Source of the DNA: Streptomyces triculaminicus
Lineage (GTDB): Bacteria; Actinomycetota; Actinomycetes; Streptomycetales; Streptomycetaceae
Direction of reading: 5' to 3'
DNA length: 64,000 nt
Assembly (NCBI RefSeq): GCF_017349075.1
Contig: NZ_JAFMOF010000001.1
Location: 372,001-436,000, forward strand
Part shown: positions 31,758 through 40,949 of the stretch, in pieces
Position numbering within the stretch: the stretch's first letter is position 1
Layout of the letters: each line of letters starts with the position of its first letter
Translations under genes and position numbers: made by a program
Notes under the pieces: model-generated
The model's database searches: none
Told to the model about the DNA's origin: nothing
What the model saw: the letters and a program-made list of their open reading frames with translations, nothing else

Positions 31758-32603
31758 TCAGGCCGGGCAGGCGGGAACGCGCTGCCCGGCCGCCAGGGCC
31801 TTGAGCGAGGAGACCGCGTCCTTGAGGTCGGCGACCGGGATCAGCCGCAGGCCGGCGGGCAGCTCGGCCCGCGCGTCCGAGCACTCCTCCTTGGGGACGA
31901 GGAAGACGGTGGCGCCGTCGCGCCGTGCCGCCTGCGTCTTGAGCGAGACGCCGCCGACGGGCCCGACCGTGCCGTCCGGCTCGATGGTGCCGGTGCCCGC
32001 GATGCTCCGGCCGCCGGTCAGGTCGCCGCCGCGGCCGTCGCCGTCGAGCTTGTCGATGACGCCGAGGGTGAAGAGCAGCCCGGCGCTGGGGCCGCCGACG
32101 TCGGCGAGGCTCAGCTCCACCTTCACGTCCTTGGGCGAGCGGTGCAGATAGCGCAGGGCGGCCTGGGCGGCGGAGTCCTGCGACTTCTTCATCTCGGCGG
32201 CGTTGTGCCGCTCGATCTCCTCGTCGTTCTGCCCGGCGGGGTAGACCGAGTCGCGCGGCATCACGGCCCGGTCGGTGCGGAACCAGCTGTCGACGACGTC
32301 GCCCAGGTCCACGCGCGCGTCCGGCCCGGTGGCCTCGATGGTGGTCATGCGCAGCTGTCCGCTGGTCTTCCGGGTCGCCGCGCCGGTGATGGAGATCACC
32401 GGCTTGTCCTTGTGCTCGCCGAGGACGTTCGCGGTCGTCGAGCCCGGCTGGGCGATGACGAACGGCAGGGGGACGAGCGCGGCCACCGCGAGCAGGGCGA
32501 CGACGGGCGCGGCGCAGACGGCGAGGGTGCGCGCGCGCTTCCTCCCGGCGGTCGTGGCAGCCGTGGTCTTCGCGCCCGGGGCGGGCTGGGACGGAGCAGG
32601 CAT
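31758..32603 (-). CDS. membrane-anchored Lon-like (S16) serine protease
   Basis: 281 residues with one N-terminal membrane anchor near 28-52 and an outside S16 peptidase domain. Seen: nucleophile Ser in LADVGGPSAGLLFTLG and a Lys in GGVSLKTQAARRDGA, the Ser-Lys dyad of Lon. No ATPase domain and no clear PDZ domain, so it is shorter than the YlbL family. Substrates unknown; the active domain should face outside. Confidence 0.87.
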   Translation of the reverse strand: MPAPSQPAPGAKTTAATTAGRKRARTLAVCAAPVVALLAVAALVPLPFVIAQPGSTTANVLGEHKDKPVISITGAATRKTSGQLRMTTIEATGPDARVDLGDVVDSWFRTDRAVMPRDSVYPAGQNDEEIERHNAAEMKKSQDSAAQAALRYLHRSPKDVKVELSLADVGGPSAGLLFTLGVIDKLDGDGRGGDLTGGRSIAGTGTIEPDGTVGPVGGVSLKTQAARRDGATVFLVPKEECSDARAELPAGLRLIPVADLKDAVSSLKALAAGQRVPACPA

Positions 32604-32811
32604 GCTGCGAATCTAATTCACGCGCGGGGCGGGCGCGGCACGCGGGCGGCCGGTGGGCGGCGTGCGGGCGCCACGCGAGCGGCAGGCGAGGCAGGCGGGC
32701 GGCCGTCGGGCCGCCCGCACGGTGCCGCCCCGGCGGGGTGCCGCCGGGGCGACACCGGCGTGCCGTTGGAACTACTTCAGCGTTGGGAACTGCCTCAGCG
32801 TTCCCTCGGGG

Positions 32812-33453
32812 CTACCTCAGCGCGTCCGCCACCTCCTTCGCGGCCTCCATGACCCGCGTTCCCACCCGCTCGGGGACGGAATCGGCGAGCATGACCACAC
32901 CCACGCTCCCCTCGATCCCGCTCACCCCGAGCAGCGGCGCCGCCGCCCCGCTCGCCCCGGCCTCCAGCTCGCCGTGGGTGAGGGCGTATCCGGGGTTGTC
33001 GACCTCGCCCCGGCGTGCGGCGAGGATCGCCCGTCCGGCCGCGCCACGGTCCAGGGGGTGTCGGAACCCGGCGCGGTAGGCCACGTGATAGTCGGTCCAG
33101 GTCGGCTCGACGACGGCGACCGCGAGCGCCTCGGCGCCGTCGACGAGCGTGAGATGGGCCGTGGCCCCTATGTCCTCGGCCAGCGACCGCAGCGCGGGCA
33201 TGGCCGCTTCGCGTACGAGCGGGTGGACCTGACGGCCCAGCCGCAGCACTCCCAGGCCCACCCGGGCCCGGCCGCCGAGGTCCCGGCGGACGAGTGCGTG
33301 CTGCTCGAGCGTGGCGAGCAGCCGGTAGACGACCGTGCGGTTGACGCCGAGCCGGGTGGACAGCTCGGTGACGGTCAGACCGTGATCGGTGTCGGCGAGC
33401 AGTTTGAGGACGCGCAGTCCTCTGTCGAGCGTCTGCGAAGTCTCCGCGGTCAC
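32812..33453 (-). CDS. IclR family transcriptional regulator
   Basis: 213 residues: an N-terminal winged helix-turn-helix (LTVTELSTRLGVNRTVVYRLL) and a C-terminal IclR effector domain with DRGAAGRAIL, which is truncated relative to the usual 250 residues. GTG 33453 has GGAGGAGG upstream with good spacing. No metabolic gene lies beside it, so its target is not evident. Confidence 0.88.
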   Translation of the reverse strand: MTAETSQTLDRGLRVLKLLADTDHGLTVTELSTRLGVNRTVVYRLLATLEQHALVRRDLGGRARVGLGVLRLGRQVHPLVREAAMPALRSLAEDIGATAHLTLVDGAEALAVAVVEPTWTDYHVAYRAGFRHPLDRGAAGRAILAARRGEVDNPGYALTHGELEAGASGAAAPLLGVSGIEGSVGVVMLADSVPERVGTRVMEAAKEVADALR

Positions 33454-33797
33454 GACGCCCCTCCTCCGATGAGAGGCGGCCCTCGTCACGGTGGGGTGCG
33501 CCACCGGTCCCGTCCGGCAGCGCGCGAAGAGAGGCCGCCGGCCGTTGACGCATGATCCGGCTGCGCTCCGCGGCGGCGCTGCCACGGGGCGTGTGCGTGA
33601 GCGGCACCGTAGCGCCGCCGGTCCGCTCAGCGGAAGAGTCTGCCCACAATCCGGTCACTGTGCAGCGGATTCACGGGTATCGGCGGGCAGTTCCCACCAT
33701 GTGGACAGGGCGCGGGCCCCCGGTCGGGGAGCCCGCGCCCTGTCCGGCACGTCATGTCACGTCCGCTGGGGCTTCCGCCCGAACGCCCGCGTGAACG
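33454..33797. other. intergenic region upstream of the IclR regulator
   Basis: 344 bases without a convincing gene. It holds the IclR promoter region on the right of 33453 and, at 33703-33745, the terminator of the helicase gene. Short open frames here lack a start signal. Confidence 0.6.
33703..33745 (-). terminator. terminator of the helicase gene
   Basis: GGACAGGGCGCGGGC (33703-33717) pairs perfectly with GCCCGCGCCCTGTCC (33731-33745); the 13-base loop can form a further CCCC/GGGG pair. It lies 53 bases beyond the helicase stop. Confidence 0.85.
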
Positions 33798-35588
33798 TCA
33801 CTTCATACGGGTGGCCCACTCGCGCACCTTCTTGATGCGCTCGGTGAGCTGTCCGGCCGTCGCCTCCGCGCTGGGCGGTCCGCCGCACGTCCGGCGCAGC
33901 TCGGTGTGGATCACGCCGTGCGGCTTGCCGCTCTGGTGGACGTACGCGCCCACCAGCGTGTTGAGCTGCTTGCGCAGCTCCAGCATCTCCTTGTGGGTGA
34001 CCACCGGGCGCCGCTCGGCGGGGAGTTCGAGCAGGTCGACCTCGGCGTCGGGGCGCTTGCGGCTGTGGGCGATCTGGCGGGCCTGCCGCTTCTGCAGCAG
34101 CAGCTGCACCTGGTCGGGCTCCAGCAGTCCGGGGATGCCGAGGTAGTCCTGCTCCTCCTCGCTGCCGGCGTGGGCCTGCATGCCGAACTCGGCGCCGTCG
34201 TAGAGCACGCGGTCGAAGACGGCCTCCGACTCCAGCGCCTCGAAGGAGAGTTGGTCGTTCTCGCCGGTGTCCTCGTCCTGCTGCCGCTCCGCCTCCGCCA
34301 GGAGCTTGTCCTCCTCGGCGTAGGGGTTCTCGTCGTCGCCGTCCTTCTTCGGCTTGTCCAGGACGTGGTCGCGCTCGACCTCCATCTCGTTGGCGAAGGT
34401 CAGCAGCGTCGGGATCGTCGGCACGAACACCGACGCGGTCTCGCCGCGCCGCCGCGAGCGTACGAAGCGGCCGACGGCCTGGGCGAAGAACAGCGGTGTG
34501 GAGATGGTGGTGGCGTACACGCCGACCGCGAGGCGGGGCACGTCCACGCCCTCGGACACCATGCGGACGGCGACCATCCATCGCGAGTCGGACTGCGCGA
34601 AGTCGTCGATGCGCTGCGAGGCGCCGGAGTCGTCGGACAGCACGAGGGTGGCGCCCTCGCCCGTGATCTCCCGGATCAGCTTGGCGTAGGCGCGGGCCGA
34701 CTCCTGGTCGGAGGCGATGACGAGGGCCCCGGCGTCGGGGATGGACTTGCGGACCTCGGTCAGCCGCCGGTCGGCCGCCCGCAGCACGTTCGGCATCCAG
34801 TCGCCGCGCGGGTCCAGGGCCGTGCGCCAGGCCTGCGAGATCGCGTCCTTGGTCATCGGCTCGCCGAGGCGGGCCTCCAGCTCGTCGCCCGCCTTGGTGC
34901 GCCAGCGCATGTTGCCGCTGTACGAGAGGAAGATGACCGGCCGGACGACGCCGTCGGACAGGGCGTTGCCGTAGCCGTAGGTGTAGTCGGCGGACGAGCG
35001 GCGGATGCCGTCGTTGCCCTCCTCGTACGTGACGAAGGGGATGGGGTTGGTGTCGGAGCGGAAGGGCGTTCCGGTCAGGCACAGCCGGCGGGTGGCCGGG
35101 TCGAAGGCCTCCATGCACGCCTCGCCCCAGGAGCGGGAGTCGCCGGCGTGGTGGATCTCGTCGAGGATGACGAGCGTCTTGCGCTGTTCGCAGCGGTTGC
35201 GGTGCAGCATGGGGCGCACGCCCACGCCGGCGTAGGTGACGGCCACGCCGTGGTACTCACGGCCCAGCGGGCCGGCGCTGTACTCGGGGTCGAGCTTGAT
35301 GCCTATCCGGGCGGCGGCCTCGGCCCACTGCTTCTTCAGGTGCTCGGTGGGCGCGACCACGGTCACCTGCTGGACGACGTGGTGGTGCAGCAGCCAGGAG
35401 GCGAGGGTGAGCGCGAAGGTGGTCTTTCCGGCGCCCGGGGTGGCGACGGCGAGGAAGTCGCGGGGCTGCGTCTGGACGTACTTCTCCATGGCGCCCTGCT
35501 GCCAGGCGCGCAGCTTGTTCGCGGTACCCCAGGGGGCCCGGCCGGGGAAGGCGGGTGAGAGATGGTGGTTCGCTGTGGTGGTAGTCAC
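33798..35588 (-). CDS. DEAD/DEAH-box superfamily 2 helicase
   Basis: 596-residue ATPase acting on nucleic acid. Seen: Walker A ATPGAGKTTFAL, Walker B LVILDEIHHAGD, motif III LTGTPFRSD, and motif VI QAVGRFVRSRR with EGVDVP before it. The insert between the two RecA-like lobes and an acidic stretch (DGDDENPYAEEDKLL) precede a helical C-terminal region. Conserved in Streptomyces; resembles the UvrB/RecG-like type III restriction helicase group, but no methylase or nuclease partner lies nearby. GTG 35588 has GGAG 7 bases upstream. Confidence 0.9.
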   Translation of the reverse strand: MTTTTANHHLSPAFPGRAPWGTANKLRAWQQGAMEKYVQTQPRDFLAVATPGAGKTTFALTLASWLLHHHVVQQVTVVAPTEHLKKQWAEAAARIGIKLDPEYSAGPLGREYHGVAVTYAGVGVRPMLHRNRCEQRKTLVILDEIHHAGDSRSWGEACMEAFDPATRRLCLTGTPFRSDTNPIPFVTYEEGNDGIRRSSADYTYGYGNALSDGVVRPVIFLSYSGNMRWRTKAGDELEARLGEPMTKDAISQAWRTALDPRGDWMPNVLRAADRRLTEVRKSIPDAGALVIASDQESARAYAKLIREITGEGATLVLSDDSGASQRIDDFAQSDSRWMVAVRMVSEGVDVPRLAVGVYATTISTPLFFAQAVGRFVRSRRRGETASVFVPTIPTLLTFANEMEVERDHVLDKPKKDGDDENPYAEEDKLLAEAERQQDEDTGENDQLSFEALESEAVFDRVLYDGAEFGMQAHAGSEEEQDYLGIPGLLEPDQVQLLLQKRQARQIAHSRKRPDAEVDLLELPAERRPVVTHKEMLELRKQLNTLVGAYVHQSGKPHGVIHTELRRTCGGPPSAEATAGQLTERIKKVREWATRMK

Positions 35589-35721
35589 GGTCTCCGTCGG
35601 CTGGCTCGGCGATCGGCAACCGCGCAAGCCTACCCGCGTCCGCGAGGGCTCCCGGGCGGTACGACCGGGGCTCACCCGGGGGTGGGACGGAGGTCACAGT
35701 GGCCGAATTCATCCTGTTCGT

Positions 35722-35768
35722 CCCTCGATGACCAGGGGTCCGCGGGCGGAGCCCCTGGTCATCGAGGG
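35722..35768 (-). terminator. terminator of the MFS transporter gene
   Basis: A 17-base perfect stem (35722-35738 with 35752-35768), extended by an inner TCCGC/GCGGA pairing, 31 bases beyond the transporter stop. One of the strongest hairpins in the window. Confidence 0.9.
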
Positions 35769-35798
35769 GGCGGCCCGGGGAACGAACCGCCGAAGGCC

Positions 35799-37235
35799 CT
35801 AGGACACGCCCTGCCCCCGCGGCCGCAGACGGGTCGCCAGATACGAGCCGGCGAGCGCGCTCGCCGACGCCAGGACGAAGACGGCGACGAAGGCGTGCGG
35901 TGGCGCGGCCGCGCCGTCGGCGTCCGCGGCGACCGAGCCGCCGCCGGAGGAGACGAAGAGCACACCGGCGAGGCCGACGAGCACGATGCTGCCGAGCGCG
36001 TCCGACACCTGCAGGGAGGCGGAGTTCGCGCCCTCCTCCCCCGGCCGGGAGAGCTTGAGCAGCAGCACCGCGCCGCCGGAGATCGTCAGGCCCATGCCGT
36101 AGCCGCCGATGATCCAGGAGACGGCCACGATCCACACCGGCACGGACGTGATCAGCACCAGGGGGGCGAGCGCCACGGCGAGCGCCAGCAGCGCCATGCC
36201 CAGGCCGATCAGCCGCTCGCGGTGGGGCTCCAGGCGGGGGCGGCTCTGGGTGTACGAGGCGAGCGCCCACGTCAGCCCGCCGCCGGTGAGGGAGAGCCCG
36301 GCGAGGGTGGCCGACAGGCCGCGCTCGGTCACCAGCATCAGCGGCACGAACGTCTCGGCAGCGAGGAAGGACCCCTGGGCGACGCCGCGCAGCAGCACCA
36401 CCGTGGGCAGCCCGCGCCCGGCCCGGAAGGTGCGCGCGGGCAGCAGCCGCAGCACGCACGGGACGAGCAGGGCGAGTCCGGCGGCGGCGGGCAGGAGGGA
36501 GACGGGGCGCAGGTCCTGGCCCGCGTACTGCAGCAGTCCGGCGCCGACGGCCACGGCGAGGGCGAGGAGGATCCGGCGGCGGTCCATGGCCGCGGTGCGG
36601 TCGCCGGCCGGCAGCTTGCGCAGCGCGGGCAGCATCACGGCCAGCGGCGGCAGGACCAGGACGGGGATGGCCAGGAACACCCAGCGCCACCCGATCCGCT
36701 CGGTGACGGTGCCGGCCACCAGCGGGCCGACGATCACGGGGACGACCCAGGCGGCGGAGAAGGCCGCGAGGATCACCGGCCGCAGCCGCTCGGGGTAGGC
36801 CCGCCCGACGACGACGTAGAGCGAGACGATCACCAGCCCGGCACCGATGCCCTGCACCCCGCGTCCCGCGACGAACATCCACATCGTCCCCGCCGACCCG
36901 GCGACGACCAGCCCGCCGCCGAAGGCGGCGATGCCGGTGAAGAGGGGGGCGAGCGGCCCGGCCCGGTCGCACCACTCCCCCGACAGCGCCATGGCGAACA
37001 GGCTCGCGGTGAAGAAGGCGGAGAAGGAGAAGGCGTAGAGCTCGAGGCCGTCCAGGGCGCGCGCCGCGACCGGCATCGCGGTGTTGACCGCGCTCGCCTC
37101 GAAGGCGATGAGGGAGACGACGGAGACGATGCCGAGGGTGAGCGCCCGGAACCGGCGCCCGAGTATGCCCCCGGGGTCCTCCGGGGTGGTTGCGGACAGG
37201 GCGAGGTCGGTGCCTTCGGCGTCGGTTGTGGTCAT
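35799..37235 (-). CDS. MFS transporter (drug:H+ antiporter, 14-TM type)
   Basis: 478-residue membrane protein. Seen: a first helix with IAFEASAVNTAMPVAARAL, GRGVQGIGAGLVIVSLYVVVG (motif C-like region) and a GWRWVFLAIPVLV motif typical of DHA2 exporters. Substrate unknown. There is no SD before ATG 37235, but a TACGCT box lies about 8 bases upstream, so the mRNA may be leaderless. Confidence 0.9.
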   Translation of the reverse strand: MTTTDAEGTDLALSATTPEDPGGILGRRFRALTLGIVSVVSLIAFEASAVNTAMPVAARALDGLELYAFSFSAFFTASLFAMALSGEWCDRAGPLAPLFTGIAAFGGGLVVAGSAGTMWMFVAGRGVQGIGAGLVIVSLYVVVGRAYPERLRPVILAAFSAAWVVPVIVGPLVAGTVTERIGWRWVFLAIPVLVLPPLAVMLPALRKLPAGDRTAAMDRRRILLALAVAVGAGLLQYAGQDLRPVSLLPAAAGLALLVPCVLRLLPARTFRAGRGLPTVVLLRGVAQGSFLAAETFVPLMLVTERGLSATLAGLSLTGGGLTWALASYTQSRPRLEPHRERLIGLGMALLALAVALAPLVLITSVPVWIVAVSWIIGGYGMGLTISGGAVLLLKLSRPGEEGANSASLQVSDALGSIVLVGLAGVLFVSSGGGSVAADADGAAAPPHAFVAVFVLASASALAGSYLATRLRPRGQGVS

Positions 37236-37417
37236 GCCGGCCAGCGTAGGAAGGGACCGGCCCTTCTGCCCCCGGCCGGACGAATGGAATCCCATCGTCC
37301 GTAGGGCCTAGTCCGAAGGCCCCGGCCCCCGGTGCCCGCGTCGCAGGTCCAGGCGCCGGGGCCTTCGAGGCCCTCGTGGGCGGGGGAGCCCGCCCGGGTC
37401 ATGTGGCCCGCCCGTGT

Positions 37418-37508
37418 CATGTGGTCGGCTCACGTGGTCAGCTCACGTAGTCGGCTCACGTGGTCGGCCCACGTGATCGGCCCACGTGATCGGCTCACGT
37501 GGTCAGCA
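37418..37508. repeat. seven 13-base tandem repeats
   Basis: Seven units of a 13-mer close to CACGTGGTCGGCT, with single-base changes between units, running through and past the stop codon of the YeiH-type gene. The units at 37470 and 37483 carry CACGTGATCGG, so nearly every unit contains a CACGTG or CACGTA core. A degenerate unit may start near 37400. Confidence 0.92.
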
Positions 37509-38559
37509 GCACCCCGCCGTACGAGGCGCCCGCGATCACGACCCACGAGCTCAGCCCGAGCGCCGCGACCCGGCCGCCGGTGCGCACCAGCGAGGGCAGG
37601 TGCACGGCGCTGCCCAGCCCGAAGAGGGCGGCGGCCAGCAGCAGCTCCTGGGCGTGCTGGGCGGCGTCGAGCACGCCGCCGGGCACCAGGCCGGTCGTCC
37701 GTACGGCGACCATGGCGAGGAAGCCGAGCACGAAGAGCGGTACGAGCGGGGGCCGCTTGCCGGACGCCTGGACGACGCCCCGGCGGCGGCCGCGCGCGGA
37801 CACCGCCACGGCCGCGACGAGCGGCGCCAGCAGTGCCACCCGCATCAGCTTGACCAGGACGGCGTCCCCGAGCGCGGCCTGGCCGGCGGTCTGGGCCGTG
37901 GCCACGACCTGGCCGACGTCGTGCACGCTCGCCCCGGCCCAGCGGCCGAACTGCGCGTCGCCCAGCCCGAGCGGGTGGTGCAGCAGCGGCAGCACGGCGA
38001 TGGCGAGCGTGCCGCACAGCGTCACCAGCGCCACCGACGTCGCCACGTCCTCCTCGTCGCTGCCCGACACCTCGCTGACCGCGCCGATCGCGGAGGCGCC
38101 GCAGATGGAATAGCCGGTGGCGATCAGCAGCGGCTGGTCGCCGCGCAGCCCGAGCCGGCGGCCGAGCCACAGCGTCCCGAAGAACGTCGCGGCGACCACC
38201 GCGAGCACCATCGCGACGGTGGCCCAGCCCAGCCCGAGCACGTCGTCCAGGCTGAGCTTGAGCCCGAGCAGCACGATGCCGACCCGCATCAGCCGCTTGC
38301 CCGCGAGCGTCAGGCCGGGCTTGCCGGCGCCGCGCACCTTGGCCCGTACGCCCGGCAGATGGGCCGCGGCGATGCCCAGGACGACGGCGGCGGTGAGCAT
38401 GGGGACGACGGGCAGGAGCGCGTGGACGCCCCAGGCCAGGGCGACCCCGCCGACGGCCATGGCGAGGCCGGGGAGCTTGCCGGGCGCCGCCGGGCGCGGC
38501 GGGCTCGAGGGGTTCGGCGGGTTCGGCGGGCTCGCGGCCCGCTGGTGGAGGAGGGCCAT
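37495..38559 (-). CDS. YeiH/UPF0324 family putative sulfate/sulfite exporter
   Basis: 354 residues, about ten membrane segments. Seen: GIVLLGLKLSLDDVLGLG, ATGYSICGASAIGAVSEVSGSDEEDVATSVAL and GASVHDVGQVVATAQTAG, the family signatures. The start overlaps the cysteine dioxygenase stop (TGATG). Since that enzyme yields cysteine sulfinate, which breaks down to sulfite, export of sulfite or sulfate is a reasonable inference. The 13-base repeats begin at its last codons. Confidence 0.88.
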   Translation of the reverse strand: MALLHQRAASPPNPPNPSSPPRPAAPGKLPGLAMAVGGVALAWGVHALLPVVPMLTAAVVLGIAAAHLPGVRAKVRGAGKPGLTLAGKRLMRVGIVLLGLKLSLDDVLGLGWATVAMVLAVVAATFFGTLWLGRRLGLRGDQPLLIATGYSICGASAIGAVSEVSGSDEEDVATSVALVTLCGTLAIAVLPLLHHPLGLGDAQFGRWAGASVHDVGQVVATAQTAGQAALGDAVLVKLMRVALLAPLVAAVAVSARGRRRGVVQASGKRPPLVPLFVLGFLAMVAVRTTGLVPGGVLDAAQHAQELLLAAALFGLGSAVHLPSLVRTGGRVAALGLSSWVVIAGASYGGVLLTT

Positions 38560-39113
38560 CAGAGGGCGTCGGCCGGCAGGTCGTACACGCGCCGGACGCT
38601 GGAGCCCAGGCGTGAGACGTCGGCCCCGTAGATGTGCAGGGAGATGGCGACGGACGAACAGGCGTTGCGCACCCGGTGGATGTCGCCGGGCGGCGCGAAG
38701 CCGCAGACGTCGCCCTGCCGGTTGACCACGTCCTCGGTGGCCACCAGGCGGGCGGTCATGCCCTCGGGGACGAGGCGGTAGCGGCGCTCGCTCTCGGTGC
38801 CCTGGTGGACGCCGGTGACGCACCAGGAGACGTGGTCGTGGATGGAGGTCTGCTGGCCGGGCATCCACACCAGCGCGACGACGGAGAAGCTGCCGTCGCT
38901 CTCGGCGTGCAGGATGTGCTGGCGGTAGCGCTCGGGGTCGCCCTCGCACTGTTCGTCGGTGAGCAGATCGGGAGCGCCGAGGTGGACCGCGAGCCGCTCG
39001 CCGACGAGGTACGCCGTCGTGTCGGGCGGCAGGCCGCGGCCTACGGCGTCCCGGACGTCGCCGACGAGCTGGTCGAGCCGCGCGGTCGTCAGGGGTGCGG
39101 TAGGTGTGGTCAT
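38559..39113 (-). CDS. cysteine dioxygenase
   Basis: 184-residue cupin that oxidises cysteine to cysteine sulfinate. Seen: iron ligands H92 and H94 in IHDHVSWC and H146 in GDIHRVRN, the three-His site of the family. Overlaps the exporter gene downstream; a LysR gene lies 90 bases upstream in the same direction, so the three form one sulfur-disposal unit. Confidence 0.92.
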   Translation of the reverse strand: MTTPTAPLTTARLDQLVGDVRDAVGRGLPPDTTAYLVGERLAVHLGAPDLLTDEQCEGDPERYRQHILHAESDGSFSVVALVWMPGQQTSIHDHVSWCVTGVHQGTESERRYRLVPEGMTARLVATEDVVNRQGDVCGFAPPGDIHRVRNACSSVAISLHIYGADVSRLGSSVRRVYDLPADAL

Positions 39114-39203
39114 ACACGCAGCGTCGAGGCGCTTGATCCATCACGTCCAACGACAGTTTGTTGCCATGCCGTCAACGTGCGCTTATGGACCGAGCGGGCC
39201 CGC

Positions 39204-40109
39204 TCAGCAGCCGACGCGCCGGGCGGCGACGGCCTTCAGCTCGTCAAGTACCAGCGCGTTGGCGGGGATTCTCAGGTGGTCGCGGAGCACGTACGCGGAG
39301 ACGAAGCGGCGGGCGGCCGGATCCAGGGCCCGTCCGGTGATCTTGTCGTGCCGGAGGAAGGACAGCACGAGCGCCGGCATCATCGCCACACCCAGCCCCT
39401 CGGCCACGAGCGACTGCACGACGAGGTTGTCGTCCGTTGTGAACGCGATGTCGGGTGCGAATCCCTGCTCGGCGCACTCGTGGAGGAAGTTCGTGCGGCA
39501 GCGCAGGCAGCCGGCGATCCACCGCTCCTCGGCCAGGTCGGCGAGCTTGACCGCCCGGCGGCGGGCGAGAGGATGCCCGGTGGGCAGCAGAACGGTCAGC
39601 TGGTCCTCGAAGAGCGGTATCTCCACGAGCTCGTCGGGAACCTCTTCGCGCAGGCCGGGATAGGTGAAGGCGAGCGTGATGTCGCACTCGCCGCGCACGA
39701 CCCGGCTCAGCGAGTCCGGTGGCTCGGCCTCCTGCAGCTCCACCCGTACGCCCGGGTGGTCGGCGGCGAGACGGGCCAGCGCCTCGGGGATGAGGGTCGC
39801 CCCGGCGCTGGGGAACGCGCACACACGGACGCGCCCGGCGCGCAGCCGCGTCAGCGAGCTCATTTGCTGCTGCGCGGCGGAAAGGCTGGCGAGGATCGTC
39901 TCGGAGTGCCGGGCGAGCGCCTCGCCGGCCTCGGTCAGCCGCATGCGGCGGCCGACGCGGGTGAACAGCGGAGTGCCGACCGACCGTTCGAGGGCCTTCA
40001 TCTGCTGGGTGATCGCCGGCTGGGTGTAGCCCAGCGCGCGGGCGGCAGCCGAATACGACCCCGCGGTCACGACCGCGTGGAACGTCTTGATGTGCCGGGA
40101 GTCGAACAC
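39204..40109 (-). CDS. LysR family transcriptional regulator
   Basis: 301 residues: N-terminal winged helix-turn-helix (FHAVVTAGSYSAAARALGYTQ) and a two-lobe effector domain, with RWIAGCLRCRTNFL containing a Cys pair that could sense thiol or sulfur state. GTG 40109 has no SD, but TATGAT lies 6 bases upstream, so the transcript may be leaderless. It precedes the cysteine dioxygenase and exporter genes in the same direction, which it probably controls. Confidence 0.88.
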   Translation of the reverse strand: MFDSRHIKTFHAVVTAGSYSAAARALGYTQPAITQQMKALERSVGTPLFTRVGRRMRLTEAGEALARHSETILASLSAAQQQMSSLTRLRAGRVRVCAFPSAGATLIPEALARLAADHPGVRVELQEAEPPDSLSRVVRGECDITLAFTYPGLREEVPDELVEIPLFEDQLTVLLPTGHPLARRRAVKLADLAEERWIAGCLRCRTNFLHECAEQGFAPDIAFTTDDNLVVQSLVAEGLGVAMMPALVLSFLRHDKITGRALDPAARRFVSAYVLRDHLRIPANALVLDELKAVAARRVGC

Positions 40110-40356
40110 GCCGAAATCATAAGCGGAATTTGGGTTAATGGGGCGAGGGGGCGTGGGTTGCTTTTGGATCACCGAATAGATCCGACATGGTGGACTTGTG
40201 CCCGCGGGCGAGGCGAGGAGTTCCTGCGGTCGTGGCCACTGCCGGACACGGCTCGCGCTTCATGAACGGCACATGGCGGTCTTGTGCCAGCACGGTCCGC
40301 CCCATTGAGGCCCCCGGCACATGCCCCTAGGGTCGTGCCCATAAGAAGAACAGCAC

Positions 40357-40431
40357 GGCCGTGTGCCCGAGTGGCTTAGGGGCTCGCCTGCAAAGCGAGT
40401 TACGCTGGTTCGATTCCAGTCACGGCCTCCA
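40357..40431 (+). tRNA. tRNA-Cys (anticodon GCA)
   Basis: Acceptor GGCCGTG pairs with CACGGCC, discriminator T, and CCA is encoded (40429-40431). Anticodon stem CTCGC/GCGAG around CTGCAAA gives GCA. D-arm GTGGCTTAGGGG and T-arm CTGGTTCGATTCCAG are clear. U73 is the main identity base of Cys tRNA. Confidence 0.97.
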
Positions 40432-40512
40432 CTCCTGTTGAGTAGAGCTTGAGTAGCCGTTGAGTAGCGGTACTCATGATCCCGGCGCAGCCGTCGGCGC
40501 AGGATGCATCAC

Positions 40513-40857
40513 ATGAACACGTACCCCACGTCTCCCGCCCTGCCCGTCCGTCCCTCGCGGCGCAAGGGGTTCACGGAGACTCTGGCCGTGGTCCTCTGGG
40601 CCATCACGGCGCAGGCCCTCGGCCTGTGCCTGGTGGTCGTGGCGATGATCGCCGTCTGGGGAGCGGCCGCGGGCGCCCCCGCCGGGGAGTTCCTGCTGCA
40701 GGTGGTCGGCGTCCTCGCCGCGGCCGCCCTCCTCCTGGCGGCCGCCTACCAGGGCCTCAGGCTCTTCGGCCTGACCGCCCCGACCCGCTCGGCCATCGTC
40801 GCCGCCGTCGCCTGCCCGGGCCCGGTGGGCCTGGCGCTGTACCTGTACGCGGGCTAG
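40513..40857 (+). CDS. small membrane protein
   Basis: 114 residues with about three hydrophobic segments and a short basic start (RPSRRKGF). No domain recognised. AGGA lies about 9 bases before ATG 40513; a start 9 bases earlier is possible. Function unknown. Confidence 0.62.
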   Translation: MNTYPTSPALPVRPSRRKGFTETLAVVLWAITAQALGLCLVVVAMIAVWGAAAGAPAGEFLLQVVGVLAAAALLLAAAYQGLRLFGLTAPTRSAIVAAVACPGPVGLALYLYAG

Positions 40858-40949
40858 GCCGCACTGCCGATCCCGGCTCCGCCGTACGGCGGAGGCCGAT
40901 CGCACTCGCGCATGATCCACGGGCGCGAGTGGCCGGACAGGCTGGGGTC

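Noticed and set aside
37400..37508. Tandem repeats as a CRISPR array
   Set aside because: Units are 13 bases and directly adjacent, without spacers, and no cas genes are present.
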